DNA of 64,000 nt from Methylobacterium brachythecii (GTDB lineage Bacteria > Pseudomonadota > Alphaproteobacteria > Rhizobiales > Beijerinckiaceae). Where the stretch lies: positions 310,001 through 374,000 of the forward strand of contig NZ_JACIDN010000001.1 in assembly GCF_014196345.1 (NCBI RefSeq), given 5' to 3'. The notes beneath the pieces are model-generated. The model saw only the letters and a program-made list of their open reading frames with translations, searched no databases and was not told the DNA's origin. Positions 35,748 to 43,188 of the stretch are shown piece after piece. Both the position numbers and the translations under genes were made by a program. Position 1 is the first letter of the stretch. Each line of letters starts with the position of its first letter.

Positions 35748-36521
35748 ATGGCAGGGCACGAGGCCAACGTCACCGGGCAATTCGAGGCGCGCGCCGCCGA
35801 TTATGTGACGAGCGCCGCCCACGCCGCCGGCGACGATCTGGCCCAGCTCGCCGACTTGGCGCGTGCCTCTCCGGACGCGGCCGCGCTCGATCTCGGCTGC
35901 GGCGGAGGCCACGCCACCTACGCGATCGCGCCGCATGTCCGCTCGGTCACCGCCTTCGACCTGTCGCCGGCGATGCTCTCGGCAGTGTCCGAGGAAGCTG
36001 GGCGGCGCGGCCTCTCCAACATCCGGACAGAGCAGGGCACCGTGCAGGCCCTGCCCTTCCGCGACGAGAGCTTCGACCTCGTGGTGTCCCGCTTCAGCGC
36101 CCATCACTGGACCGATCTCGTCGCTGCGCTGACCGAAGCGCGCCGCGTGCTCTCGCCGCGCGGCCGGCTCGTCATGATCGACACGGCCGCGCCGGAGAAC
36201 CCGCTCCTCGACACGCATCTCCAGAGCTGGGAGCTGCTGCGCGACCCCTCGCACGGCCACAACTACGCGCCGTCCCAGTGGCGGGCGATGCTGGCACGCG
36301 CGGGCTTCGTGCCGGGCCGCGAGACCCTGCGCCGCCTGCGCCTCGATTTCGCGTCCTGGATCGCCCGGATGGGAACGCCGGAGGCCGACACGGCCGCAAT
36401 CCGCCGCCTGCAGCAGCGCGCGCCGGAATCGGTGCGCACCTATTTCGCTCTGGAAGACGACGGGACCTTCACCCTCGACACGCTGACGATCGAGGCCGAT
36501 CCGGACGGGGCATCGGGCTGA
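35748..36521 (+). CDS. Class I SAM-dependent methyltransferase
   Basis: The product is 257 residues. FEARAADYVTSAAHAAGDDL, the SAM motif ALDLGCGGGHATYAIA, FDLSPAMLSAVSEEA, GTVQALPFRDESFDLVVSRF and ARRVLSPRGRLVMIDT are the ordered motifs of a UbiE/YcgJ-like methyltransferase. The C-terminal third probably sets substrate choice and is not recognisable. It follows an MFS efflux gene in an apparent two-gene operon, so it may modify a small molecule that the transporter handles; that is inference. Confidence 0.85.
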   Translation: MAGHEANVTGQFEARAADYVTSAAHAAGDDLAQLADLARASPDAAALDLGCGGGHATYAIAPHVRSVTAFDLSPAMLSAVSEEAGRRGLSNIRTEQGTVQALPFRDESFDLVVSRFSAHHWTDLVAALTEARRVLSPRGRLVMIDTAAPENPLLDTHLQSWELLRDPSHGHNYAPSQWRAMLARAGFVPGRETLRRLRLDFASWIARMGTPEADTAAIRRLQQRAPESVRTYFALEDDGTFTLDTLTIEADPDGASG

Positions 36522-37000
36522 GGCTTCCCATGCAGGACAAGCGGTTCCGAATCCGCGGCGCCGCATACAGGCAGGTCCGATCGGCCAGAAACGTCGCGTC
36601 AATGTGGGGCTGACGAAACGGAGCCGGCGGACCGGCGAAGCCGGGGGCTTCGTCGGGTCCGCCGACCACTCCGCGACCCGACTGGGGGGATCTCGGGACG
36701 CGTCGTGATTCGAAGCTACGCCGCCAATGATTCCGAATTATTTCCGCGCCGAGGCCGTCGCCGCGTCCGAATTCGGACGGTTCACCGATCCGAAAATCGG
36801 CCTCTGCGGCATTGCTCCTCACCGACGCCCTTCGGGGATTGTGTCCCTCGCGCAGCGTGTCGCCGGTTCTGCAGCGAATGATCGAAAAAGGGCCGCTTCG
36901 AGGGGCCGATGCACGTCCAGGATGAGCCTGCATCCCCCATATGGGTGATGAAACATCCAAGGCTGCGTGCTTTCTCCTTTCCATACTTGGGGGAAAACCG
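36522..37000. other. Long intergenic region without a convincing gene
   Basis: These 479 bases hold several short open frames on both strands (up to about 75 codons), none with a good ribosome binding site or recognisable product. The region just before 37001 is AT-richer and probably holds the promoter of the small gene there. CCCCCATATGGG at 36935-36946 is a palindrome-like stretch. Confidence 0.4.
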
Positions 37001-37198
37001 ATGCGACACAGCGAGACGTTACCGGCTTGGGCCGCGCGCCAGCGCAGCCGCCGTCTGGGCCGACACAGCGACGAGAAGGTCATTCGCTGGATCAATCAGG
37101 GCATTCCGGCGAAGGAAGACACCCCTCGGGACAACGCGGTGACCAGCAACGACAACGTCGTCGCCTTCACCCCGGGACGGTCCACCCCGACACACTGA
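37001..37198 (+). CDS. Small hypothetical protein, 65 residues
   Basis: ATG at 37001 follows GGGGGA at a fair distance. The product is basic and polar: ARQRSRRLGRHSDEKVIRWI could form an amphipathic helix, and the tail is disordered. There is no signal peptide or cysteine, and I know no family. It is followed by a GC-rich hairpin that could end the transcript, which supports a real gene. Confidence 0.5.
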   Translation: MRHSETLPAWAARQRSRRLGRHSDEKVIRWINQGIPAKEDTPRDNAVTSNDNVVAFTPGRSTPTH

Positions 37199-37219
37199 TC
37201 CCGTACTGGATTGCCGCAC

Positions 37220-37251
37220 ACGGCCCGCTCCGCATCCCGCGGGCGGGCCGT
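37220..37251 (+). terminator. Possible terminator hairpin
   Basis: ACGGCCCGC (37220-37228) pairs perfectly with GCGGGCCGT (37243-37251) across a 14-base loop, just after the small gene ending at 37198. No T-run follows, so it may be a weak or Rho-assisted terminator. Confidence 0.5.
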
Positions 37252-37381
37252 CGTCGTTGCGAAAAGATGATTCGCGAAATCGGCGGTCGCGGCGGCTTGC
37301 GGGTCTTGGCACCCGCATCGGCAGGGTTCATGCTCCTGAAAACGGCCCGCCAAAGAAGTGGGCTCAACCCGGAGGTCGCCC

Positions 37382-37669
37382 ATGCTCGCTGCCAACCGTC
37401 TGATCAAGTCCGCCTGGGTCGCGGTCGAACTCGACCACGAGCGCTGCGAACGCATCCTCGTCGTCGAGGCCTACATCGCCGTCAGCCCGCTGGAGAAGGA
37501 TTACGATCCGGTGCGCTACCAGAAGGTCGTCGAGGACGTCCGCCGCGTGCTCGCCGAGAACCCGGATCTCGACCGAGCCTCGATCCTCAGCATGCACCGC
37601 GACGCGGCCTGCACGGCCCTGTTCCGGTCCTCGCCGGCCAAGGCGCCGGCCGCCATGGCGCCGGCCTGA
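37382..37669 (+). CDS. Small hypothetical protein, 95 residues
   Basis: ATG at 37382 has GGAGG six bases upstream. The product is mixed helix and strand: LIKSAWVAVELDHERCERIL looks like a beta-hairpin, and YQKVVEDVRRVLAENPDLDR is an amphipathic helix. There is no signal peptide. I recognise no family. It converges on the next small minus-strand gene, 12 bases apart. The strong ribosome binding site and codon pattern suggest it is genuine. Confidence 0.6.
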   Translation: MLAANRLIKSAWVAVELDHERCERILVVEAYIAVSPLEKDYDPVRYQKVVEDVRRVLAENPDLDRASILSMHRDAACTALFRSSPAKAPAAMAPA

Positions 37670-37681
37670 GACCCAGCCGCG

Positions 37682-37939
37682 TCAGCGGATCTCGATGGCG
37701 ACCGGCTCCCAGGTGGCCACGCGATCGCGGCCTTCGTCGGTGATCTGCCAGACGGCGAAGGTGCCGCCGAGGTGAGGGCCGGCCTGTGTGCCGACCCAGC
37801 GCAGGTTCCCCTTGCGCTCGAGGACCCGCAGGCGGGCATGGTCGCGCGGCCAGTCGCGGCTGGTGTTCTGCTTGATCGAGATCCGGCCCTCGATGGCGAG
37901 CGCCGCCTTGGACAGAAGACGTCGGGAATGAAGGGGCAT
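37682..37939 (-). CDS. Small hypothetical protein, 85 residues
   Basis: ATG at 37939 has AAGGAG seven bases upstream. The product is basic: SRRLLSKAALAIEGRISIKQ then WPRDHARLRVLERKGNLRWV, with a C-terminal part (GTFAVWQITDEGRDRV) that resembles a winged-helix end, as in small DNA-binding proteins. That fold is only a guess. No signal peptide is present. It converges on the 95-residue gene. Confidence 0.6.
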   Translation of the reverse strand: MPLHSRRLLSKAALAIEGRISIKQNTSRDWPRDHARLRVLERKGNLRWVGTQAGPHLGGTFAVWQITDEGRDRVATWEPVAIEIR

Positions 37940-38440
37940 CGCGGCTCCTTGGTTCGAGAAGTCTCGGTGGTTCTGGAAGGCTTGCAGTGTCTGGAACGCG
38001 GGTATGGTCGTGAGAGCGGGTCGTGACCCGCCCGGCCTCGGCGCTTCTTGTCCCGTCACTCCGCCCGGTCGTCCAAGACCTCGGCGTAGCGGGTTCGCTG
38101 CATGGATCCGGCAGACCCCGCGCAGGGGCTGTCGATCGGTGAGCGTCAATGCGTGACGGCAGCCCCGGGTTGCATCCGGCCCACCGTGCGGTTGCTGTCA
38201 GCCGAGAGGCCTAGTGCGAGCCTGGTCGAGGGCTCGGCCCCCAGGATCGCGCGGCGCCGGTTCCGGCGCGGTCTCGCCGCAGGCATGCCGATCGAATCGG
38301 CGGCCCGGTGCGTGAGAGAAGCTTAGCCATTCGATGCTCGAGCGCAACCCGGCACGACTCCGCGCGACCATGAAGCGGCGATAGCTTGGCCGCACGGCAC
38401 GGCTCGTGCCATGGAGGAGGATGAGCCCCGGAGACCGGCG
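37940..38440. other. Intergenic region without a convincing gene
   Basis: These 501 bases lie between divergent small genes. A plus-strand frame of 74 codons (38102-38326) is open but lacks a ribosome binding site and a protein-like composition. I see no repeat or terminator. Both flanking promoters should be here. Confidence 0.4.
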
Positions 38441-38818
38441 ATGAAGGCCAGGATGCAGGAATTGCTCGGGCTGCTCACGCTGGTCGTCGAGCGCGTCCGG
38501 GCCGCGAACGAGCGCTCGGAGCGCGCCGAGGCGCGGGCAGAACAGATGAGCGTGTTGCTCGACGCCTTGTCCGACGAGAACGCGGCCTTGCGCACCGAAC
38601 TGGACCAGGCCGAGGCCGCCGCATCCGAGGCGCAGGCTGCGATCCGCGCGCTGCAGGATCAGGTCGATGCCGGCAGCCGCCTCGCCGAGGCCCTGGAGGC
38701 GCGTTCGGCCGAGGCCGAGCTGCGCATCCACCGTGCCGCCGACGCCCTCGGGCTGGCCGCCGCCGGTTCGCCCCTCCCGGCCGGGGAGGTCCCCGGCACC
38801 TCGCTCGCCCTGCACTGA
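38441..38818 (+). CDS. Coiled-coil hypothetical protein
   Basis: ATG at 38441 has GGAGA upstream and gives 125 residues; an ATG at 38411 would add ten. Residues 15-100 are a strong heptad-like coiled coil (VRAANERSERAEARAEQMSV, ENAALRTELDQAEAAASEAQ) rich in Ala, Glu and Arg. The tail is Ala/Gly/Pro-rich. No signal peptide or known domain is seen. It may be a structural or scaffold protein; function unknown. It converges on the helix-hairpin-helix gene, 11 bases away. Confidence 0.6.
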   Translation: MKARMQELLGLLTLVVERVRAANERSERAEARAEQMSVLLDALSDENAALRTELDQAEAAASEAQAAIRALQDQVDAGSRLAEALEARSAEAELRIHRAADALGLAAAGSPLPAGEVPGTSLALH

Positions 38819-38829
38819 CGGGCGGCGCC

Positions 38830-39366
38830 CTACCGCGCGACCACGCGCGGCTTGATGGTCTCGTAATCCTGCCGTTTGAGCACGCGCCGCGTGACGAGGT
38901 CCTCCGGCGAGGCGTAGGGCCGGTTCGCGACGATGGTCTTGCCGATCATGCCGGCGCCGAGGGCGTTCAGGGCTTCGATCGGTGCCGAATTCAGGTCGAT
39001 CCCGTCTCCCGCCGCCTGCTCGGCCGGCGATTGGGCCGCCGGCTGTTCGGGGGCAGGCGCCGGCTCGACCGGGGCCGGGGCGATCGCTGCCGGGGTCTGC
39101 CGGGCCGTGGGCGAGGGGACGCTCTCCGGTGAGGCCGGACGCGCCGCCGCCGTCGGCCGTCCGCCGGGATAGACCGAGCGCACGCCGGGTTCGGTCGGTT
39201 CGGCCAGGTTGGGCTGCAGGGGCTTCGGCCGCTGCGCGGGAGCCACGGCCACGGAGGACGGCGCGGCGGGCCTCGGCGCACGCGGGCCGAAGGCCTGCCA
39301 CAGGCCGGCGCCGGCCATGGCGAGGGCGACGAGGGTGAAGCCGAGAAACAGGGTGGAGGCCTTCAT
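38830..39366 (-). CDS. Membrane-anchored helix-hairpin-helix protein (ComEA-like)
   Basis: From ATG at 39366 the product is 178 residues. One N-terminal helix (TLFLGFTLVALAMAGAGLWQ) anchors it in the membrane. Residues 28-115 are Pro/Ala-rich. The C-terminal 60 residues are a helix-hairpin-helix domain (IDLNSAPIEALNALGAGMIG, RPYASPEDLVTRRVLKRQDY) as in ComEA DNA-uptake proteins. Many such proteins in Hyphomicrobiales are unlinked to competence, so DNA binding is plausible but not shown. It seems to be transcribed alone. Confidence 0.75.
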   Translation of the reverse strand: MKASTLFLGFTLVALAMAGAGLWQAFGPRAPRPAAPSSVAVAPAQRPKPLQPNLAEPTEPGVRSVYPGGRPTAAARPASPESVPSPTARQTPAAIAPAPVEPAPAPEQPAAQSPAEQAAGDGIDLNSAPIEALNALGAGMIGKTIVANRPYASPEDLVTRRVLKRQDYETIKPRVVAR

Positions 39367-39456
39367 GCGCGGCGCTCGAATCCTCTCGTTGGCGTGAAAC
39401 CCGGAGGCGGCCTTATCCGGGATGCGGGCGGCCGAGGCCACCCCCACGCCGCCCCG

Positions 39457-40401
39457 TCAGCCTCTCCGGCCGCCGGCCCGGCGCGGGTCGCCGGGGCCCA
39501 TCTGATCGAGCGTGCCGGCGATCGTGCGTGCGATGGCGACCAGCGCCGTCACCATCGGCGTCGCCGGCTCCCGGCGCGGGGCGACGAGGCCGATGACGTG
39601 GGTCAGGTCCGGCTCGACGATCGGGATCGAGCGCACGCCCTCCGTCGGTCCGAGCGCGTCGGCCAGGATCGCCGGCATGATGCTCGCCCATTGCAGGGTG
39701 CGCACATGGGTCATCAGCACGATCATCGAGTTCGATTCGAGCGTCGGCGCCGGTTCGGTCCCGGCGATGCGGAGCTGCTGGTCGATGATCCGCCGGTTCT
39801 GCATGTTCGGCGTCAGCAGGCAGAGGGGCACGCGCCCGGCCTCGGCCCAGGTGATCGAGTCGCGGTCGTCGTAGGGTCCGCCGGCCGCCGTGAGCAGCCG
39901 GTAATGCTCGGTGTAGAGCGGCACAGTGATGACCCGGCCGGTCGGCTCGTTGTCGAGATAAGTCAGTCCGGCATCCGCCTCGAGCCCGTCGAGGAGCTGG
40001 AAAATGTCGGCGGAGGTGGTGGATTCGATGGAGAAACGGACGCCCGGATGGCGCTTGCGGAAGGGCGTGGTCAGCGCCGCGACCATCGGCAGCGCGGTCG
40101 GCACGGCGGCGATGCGCAGCGTCCCGGCGAGGCCCCGCTTCAACGTCGAAACATCCTCGTGCATGGCGCGGGCATCGGCGACGATGCGGCGGGCCCAGGC
40201 CAGCACACGCTCGCCCTCGGGCGTGAAGCCCTGGAAGCGGGAGCCGCGCCGCACGAGTTGCACGCCAAAGCGGTTTTCCAGCTGCTTCACGCCGGCCGAG
40301 AGCGTCTGCTGGCTGATGTTGCAGGCTTCCGCCGCGCGCCCGAAATGCTCCTCGCGCGAGAGCGCGAGCAGGTAGTCCAGCTTCTCGATCACCGCGTCCA
40401 C
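39457..40401 (-). CDS. LysR family transcriptional regulator
   Basis: The product is 314 residues from a GTG at 40401. The N-terminal winged helix contains DYLLALSREEHFGRAAEACN and ISQQTLSAGVKQLENRFGVQ, and the C-terminal periplasmic-binding-like domain starts near GTLRIAAVPTALPMVAALTT. LysR regulators control formate dehydrogenase operons in other proteobacteria, and this gene lies about 2.5 kb downstream of the fds operon on the same strand, so it may regulate it. That is inference; it is not divergent from the operon as many LysR genes are. Confidence 0.88.
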   Translation of the reverse strand: MDAVIEKLDYLLALSREEHFGRAAEACNISQQTLSAGVKQLENRFGVQLVRRGSRFQGFTPEGERVLAWARRIVADARAMHEDVSTLKRGLAGTLRIAAVPTALPMVAALTTPFRKRHPGVRFSIESTTSADIFQLLDGLEADAGLTYLDNEPTGRVITVPLYTEHYRLLTAAGGPYDDRDSITWAEAGRVPLCLLTPNMQNRRIIDQQLRIAGTEPAPTLESNSMIVLMTHVRTLQWASIMPAILADALGPTEGVRSIPIVEPDLTHVIGLVAPRREPATPMVTALVAIARTIAGTLDQMGPGDPRRAGGRRG

Positions 40402-40504
40402 CGGCCGGGACGTCCGCGTAGGCGGACCTCACGGTGGTAGCAGATGTACCAACCGGCTCAACAGCCGGAAACGGAGGGTGGGGCCGCCCTGCGCGCCGTG
40501 CCGG

Positions 40505-42022
40505 TCAGGCGCTCACCAGCCGGAGCGCGCGGCCTTCCGCGCGGGGAGGGGGGACCGGCGCGCTGCAGGTTCTGTTCCGGCCGGTCGCCTTGGCCTCGTA
40601 GAGGGCGGCGTCGGCCCGGCGGAACAGGTCGGGGTCGTCGACACCCGAGGCGACGCCGATGCTCACCGTGACGGCGCCGCGGCCGATACCGGCCGAGGGG
40701 ACCGTCAGGCCCTTCATCTGGTCGTGGACTTCGTCCGCGACGCGGAGCGCTCCGGCTTCGTCGGTGGCCGGCAGCAGCAGAACGAACTCCTCGCCTCCGA
40801 CGCGGCAGACCATGTCATTCGGCCGGTGCACGCTGGCGGAGAGGCGTCGCGCGAGGTCCCTGAGCACCTCGTCGCCGACGGCATGCCCGTAGCGGTCGTT
40901 GTAGCGTTTGAAATGGTCGGCATCGACCACGAGCAGCGAGACGGGCAGCCCCGTGCGCCGGGCGTCCTTGGCGGCCCCGTCGAGGGCATCCTCGAAGCTG
41001 CGGCGGTTGGCGAGGCCGGTCAGCGGATCGGTGCGCGAGAGCCGGGCGAGCTCGACCTGCATCGCGGCCCGGCGCCCGAGCTCGCGGCCGAACAGCAGCG
41101 ACAGCGCAATGGCCAGGCCGCACAGCGTGAGGACGGCGGCGCCGATCACCAGGGCCTTGGTCCACCAGTCGGCCTCGATCTCGCGCGTCGACAGGGCGAC
41201 GTTGAGGATCAGCGGCAGGTCGGCGATCCGGGTGAAGGTGTAGTAGCGCTCGATCCCGTCGCGGACGGAGGTCTTCACGATGGTCCCGGAGCGCTGGCTC
41301 GTGAATTTCGCGAAGATCGGCGTGCCGGCTAGGCTCGCGCCGATATCCGCATCGACGAAGGGCTGCCGCATGATGCGGGTGCCGTCGCGCAGATAGAGGT
41401 TGATCGCGCCGTCCTGTCCCAGCCCGATCTGGTCGAACAGATGGGAAAAGTAGGCGAGATTCATCGTTCCCAGCACGACGCCGCCGAAGGAGCCGTCCGG
41501 CTTGTCGACGCGGCGGCTGAACGGGATCATGCGCTGGCCGGTCAGCCGCGAGATCAGGGGCTGCCCGATATAGAGCCCGACGCCGGCCCGGTTCTTGTGG
41601 GCCAGGAAATAGTCGCGGTCGGCATAGTTCGCCTTGCGCGGCGGCAGGGCGCTGGCGTCGATCGCGATGTCGCCGTGCTCGTCGATGACGAGCAGCACGC
41701 CCATGTCCCGCGCCGTGGCGGCGCGGTCGAACAGCACCAGCTGGCGCATCGCGGGGTCAATCCCGTCGATGCCCGGTGTGCGCAGATTCTCGACCACCGC
41801 CTGAAGCGAGAGGTCGAAGATCTCGACGTTTCGGGCGATGTCGCGGGCGATGACCTGCAGGAGGTTCGTGGAGGTCTGCTCGGCCTTGTCCCAGGCGTCC
41901 CTGCGCATGTCGAGCAGCATCAGCCCGGACAGGACCAGCATGCCGGTCGGCGCGAGGATGCCGAGCACGATCCAGGTGCGCGCGGAGCGGAGGGCTTGCG
42001 CGATGCGGACTGGCAGAACCAT
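40505..42022 (-). CDS. Membrane diguanylate cyclase with dCache sensor domain
   Basis: The product is 505 residues from ATG at 42022, with GGGAG upstream. A membrane helix (about residues 17-37), a periplasmic dCache-like domain (DRDYFLAHKNRAGVGLYIGQ, GVVLGTMNLAYFSHLF) and a second helix (about 292-312) precede a GGDEF domain (TDPLTGLANRRSFEDAL onward). The active site reads GGEEF, which is catalytically competent in known cyclases, and RPND five residues before it is an inhibitory I-site. It should make cyclic di-GMP in response to a periplasmic ligand. It lies between the LysR gene and the fds operon. Confidence 0.92.
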   Translation of the reverse strand: MVLPVRIAQALRSARTWIVLGILAPTGMLVLSGLMLLDMRRDAWDKAEQTSTNLLQVIARDIARNVEIFDLSLQAVVENLRTPGIDGIDPAMRQLVLFDRAATARDMGVLLVIDEHGDIAIDASALPPRKANYADRDYFLAHKNRAGVGLYIGQPLISRLTGQRMIPFSRRVDKPDGSFGGVVLGTMNLAYFSHLFDQIGLGQDGAINLYLRDGTRIMRQPFVDADIGASLAGTPIFAKFTSQRSGTIVKTSVRDGIERYYTFTRIADLPLILNVALSTREIEADWWTKALVIGAAVLTLCGLAIALSLLFGRELGRRAAMQVELARLSRTDPLTGLANRRSFEDALDGAAKDARRTGLPVSLLVVDADHFKRYNDRYGHAVGDEVLRDLARRLSASVHRPNDMVCRVGGEEFVLLLPATDEAGALRVADEVHDQMKGLTVPSAGIGRGAVTVSIGVASGVDDPDLFRRADAALYEAKATGRNRTCSAPVPPPRAEGRALRLVSA

Positions 42023-42226
42023 CGGTGGGCGCTCCCAGGCGCGAGGTGGCTGCCCGTTTTCTAACGCGTGGACCTTTTACGAGGCGTCTCGCGCGGGCTT
42101 GGTCTCGGCCTATTCACGCGTTCATCCCTAACACCGGGTTTCCCGAGCCGCGCGGATCGTCGCGATCGTCGGCTGACTCGGCGATCCGATGCCGTCGCGC
42201 GCTCTCACCGGTGAGGGCTGGCCTCC

Positions 42227-42559
42227 TCAGCCGTCCTCGTTCTTCGGGTCGTCGATGGCTTTGCGGATCTCCGGCTTGGCCTGGTAGAGCTTTCTGAGAC
42301 ACCGTTCCTCGGCGTGGAGCCGCTCGCAGCCCAGCGTCTTGATCGCTGTGGCGATGTCGCGGCCGCGTGGGGCGTCGTAGGCGTCCTCGCCCTCCCAGTG
42401 ATTGCAGCCTCTGCGGCGCTCGACATACGACGCGACCTCCATCGGGAGGTCGGCCTTTTTCGATGGAGGCGAGGCGGGCTCCACGGCCGGGGCGGCCTGA
42501 CTTCGACAAGCCGCGGCCGCGAGTAGCGCCGCCAAAAGCATCGTCGCGCAACGAGCCAT
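42227..42559 (-). CDS. Small putative lipoprotein
   Basis: From ATG at 42559 the product is 110 residues, with GAGGGA upstream. The N-terminus MARCATMLLAALLAAAACRS has a lipobox-like AAAC, so it is probably an outer- or inner-membrane lipoprotein. The mature part has three further Cys (RRGCNHW, LGCERL, ERCLRKL) and a conserved-looking RRGCNHWEGEDAYD stretch. I recognise no family. It lies 204 bases upstream of the diguanylate cyclase gene on the same strand. Confidence 0.65.
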   Translation of the reverse strand: MARCATMLLAALLAAAACRSQAAPAVEPASPPSKKADLPMEVASYVERRRGCNHWEGEDAYDAPRGRDIATAIKTLGCERLHAEERCLRKLYQAKPEIRKAIDDPKNEDG

Positions 42560-42691
42560 CCGGCCATCCCTCTGCTGGAAGAGTGGCAACGCCTAGCAGA
42601 GAACGCCGCGGATCCGGAAGCACACGAAGGCGTGGTCGGGCTCGGAACGCGAATGGTCAAGCTGCGTTAAGGATAAGCTTGGGAGGCGCCG

Positions 42692-42865
42692 ATGCTGTAC
42701 AGGCTGCTGTCCGTGTTCATCCGCCGCGAAGTGGTCGTGGTGCGCATCGTCACCGCCCTCGACGAGGGTGAACCCTCCGAGACGAGCCCCTGCCGGGACG
42801 ACCCACTCGCCGGGCTCTGTTCCGATCTGGAACGCGAGCTGATCGCCGCCGGCTATCTTCGATAG
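42692..42865 (+). CDS. Small hypothetical protein, 57 residues
   Basis: ATG at 42692 follows GGGAGG at ideal spacing; the stop is TAG at 42863. The N-terminal half LYRLLSVFIRRE is hydrophobic-basic, and the C-terminal SDLERELIAAGYLR is an amphipathic helix. Two Cys flank an acidic loop. No family is recognised. It converges on the fds delta subunit gene, 18 bases apart. Confidence 0.55.
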   Translation: MLYRLLSVFIRREVVVVRIVTALDEGEPSETSPCRDDPLAGLCSDLERELIAAGYLR

Positions 42866-42883
42866 CCGCGCTGCTTTCTGGCT

Positions 42884-43177
42884 TCAGCCTGCGTCGCTGG
42901 CGCCCAGTCCTGCGAGCTGCGGATCGTGCGTCGCCGGCCGGACCGGGCTCTCGCCGGCAGGCCGCTCGCCGTCCAATGCCTTGACGACATAGGCGTCGAG
43001 TTTGTCCCCAGCCACCGGGATGTGGGCCGTGAGATCACGGATCATCTTCGGCGCCCAGAAGGACACGAGGTGCTTGTGGATGCCCGCGACCGCCTCGTCT
43101 TCCGGATAGGTCCGGAAGAACGCGGCGATCTGGTTGGCCATCCGGACGAGCCGGTCTTGATTGGTCGCTGCGCCCAT
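42884..43177 (-). CDS. fdsD: Formate dehydrogenase delta subunit
   Basis: From ATG at 43177 the product is 97 residues, the usual size of FdsD (the Fdh2D subunit in Methylobacterium). DRLVRMANQIAAFFRTYPED and VSFWAPKMIRDLTAHI are its signature segments. FdsD is needed to mature or stabilise the FdsGBA enzyme. It starts 11 bases after the alpha-subunit stop, so it is the last gene of the operon. No separate FdhD-type sulfurtransferase gene is present nearby. Confidence 0.92.
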   Translation of the reverse strand: MGAATNQDRLVRMANQIAAFFRTYPEDEAVAGIHKHLVSFWAPKMIRDLTAHIPVAGDKLDAYVVKALDGERPAGESPVRPATHDPQLAGLGASDAG

Positions 43178-43188
43178 TTTTCTTACGC

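Noticed and set aside
36727..36948. A 73-codon plus-strand frame upstream of the small gene at 37001
   Set aside because: No ribosome binding site and no recognisable composition; kept as an unassigned gap.
38102..38326. A 74-codon plus-strand frame as a gene
   Set aside because: No ribosome binding site, Arg-rich random-looking product and no motif.
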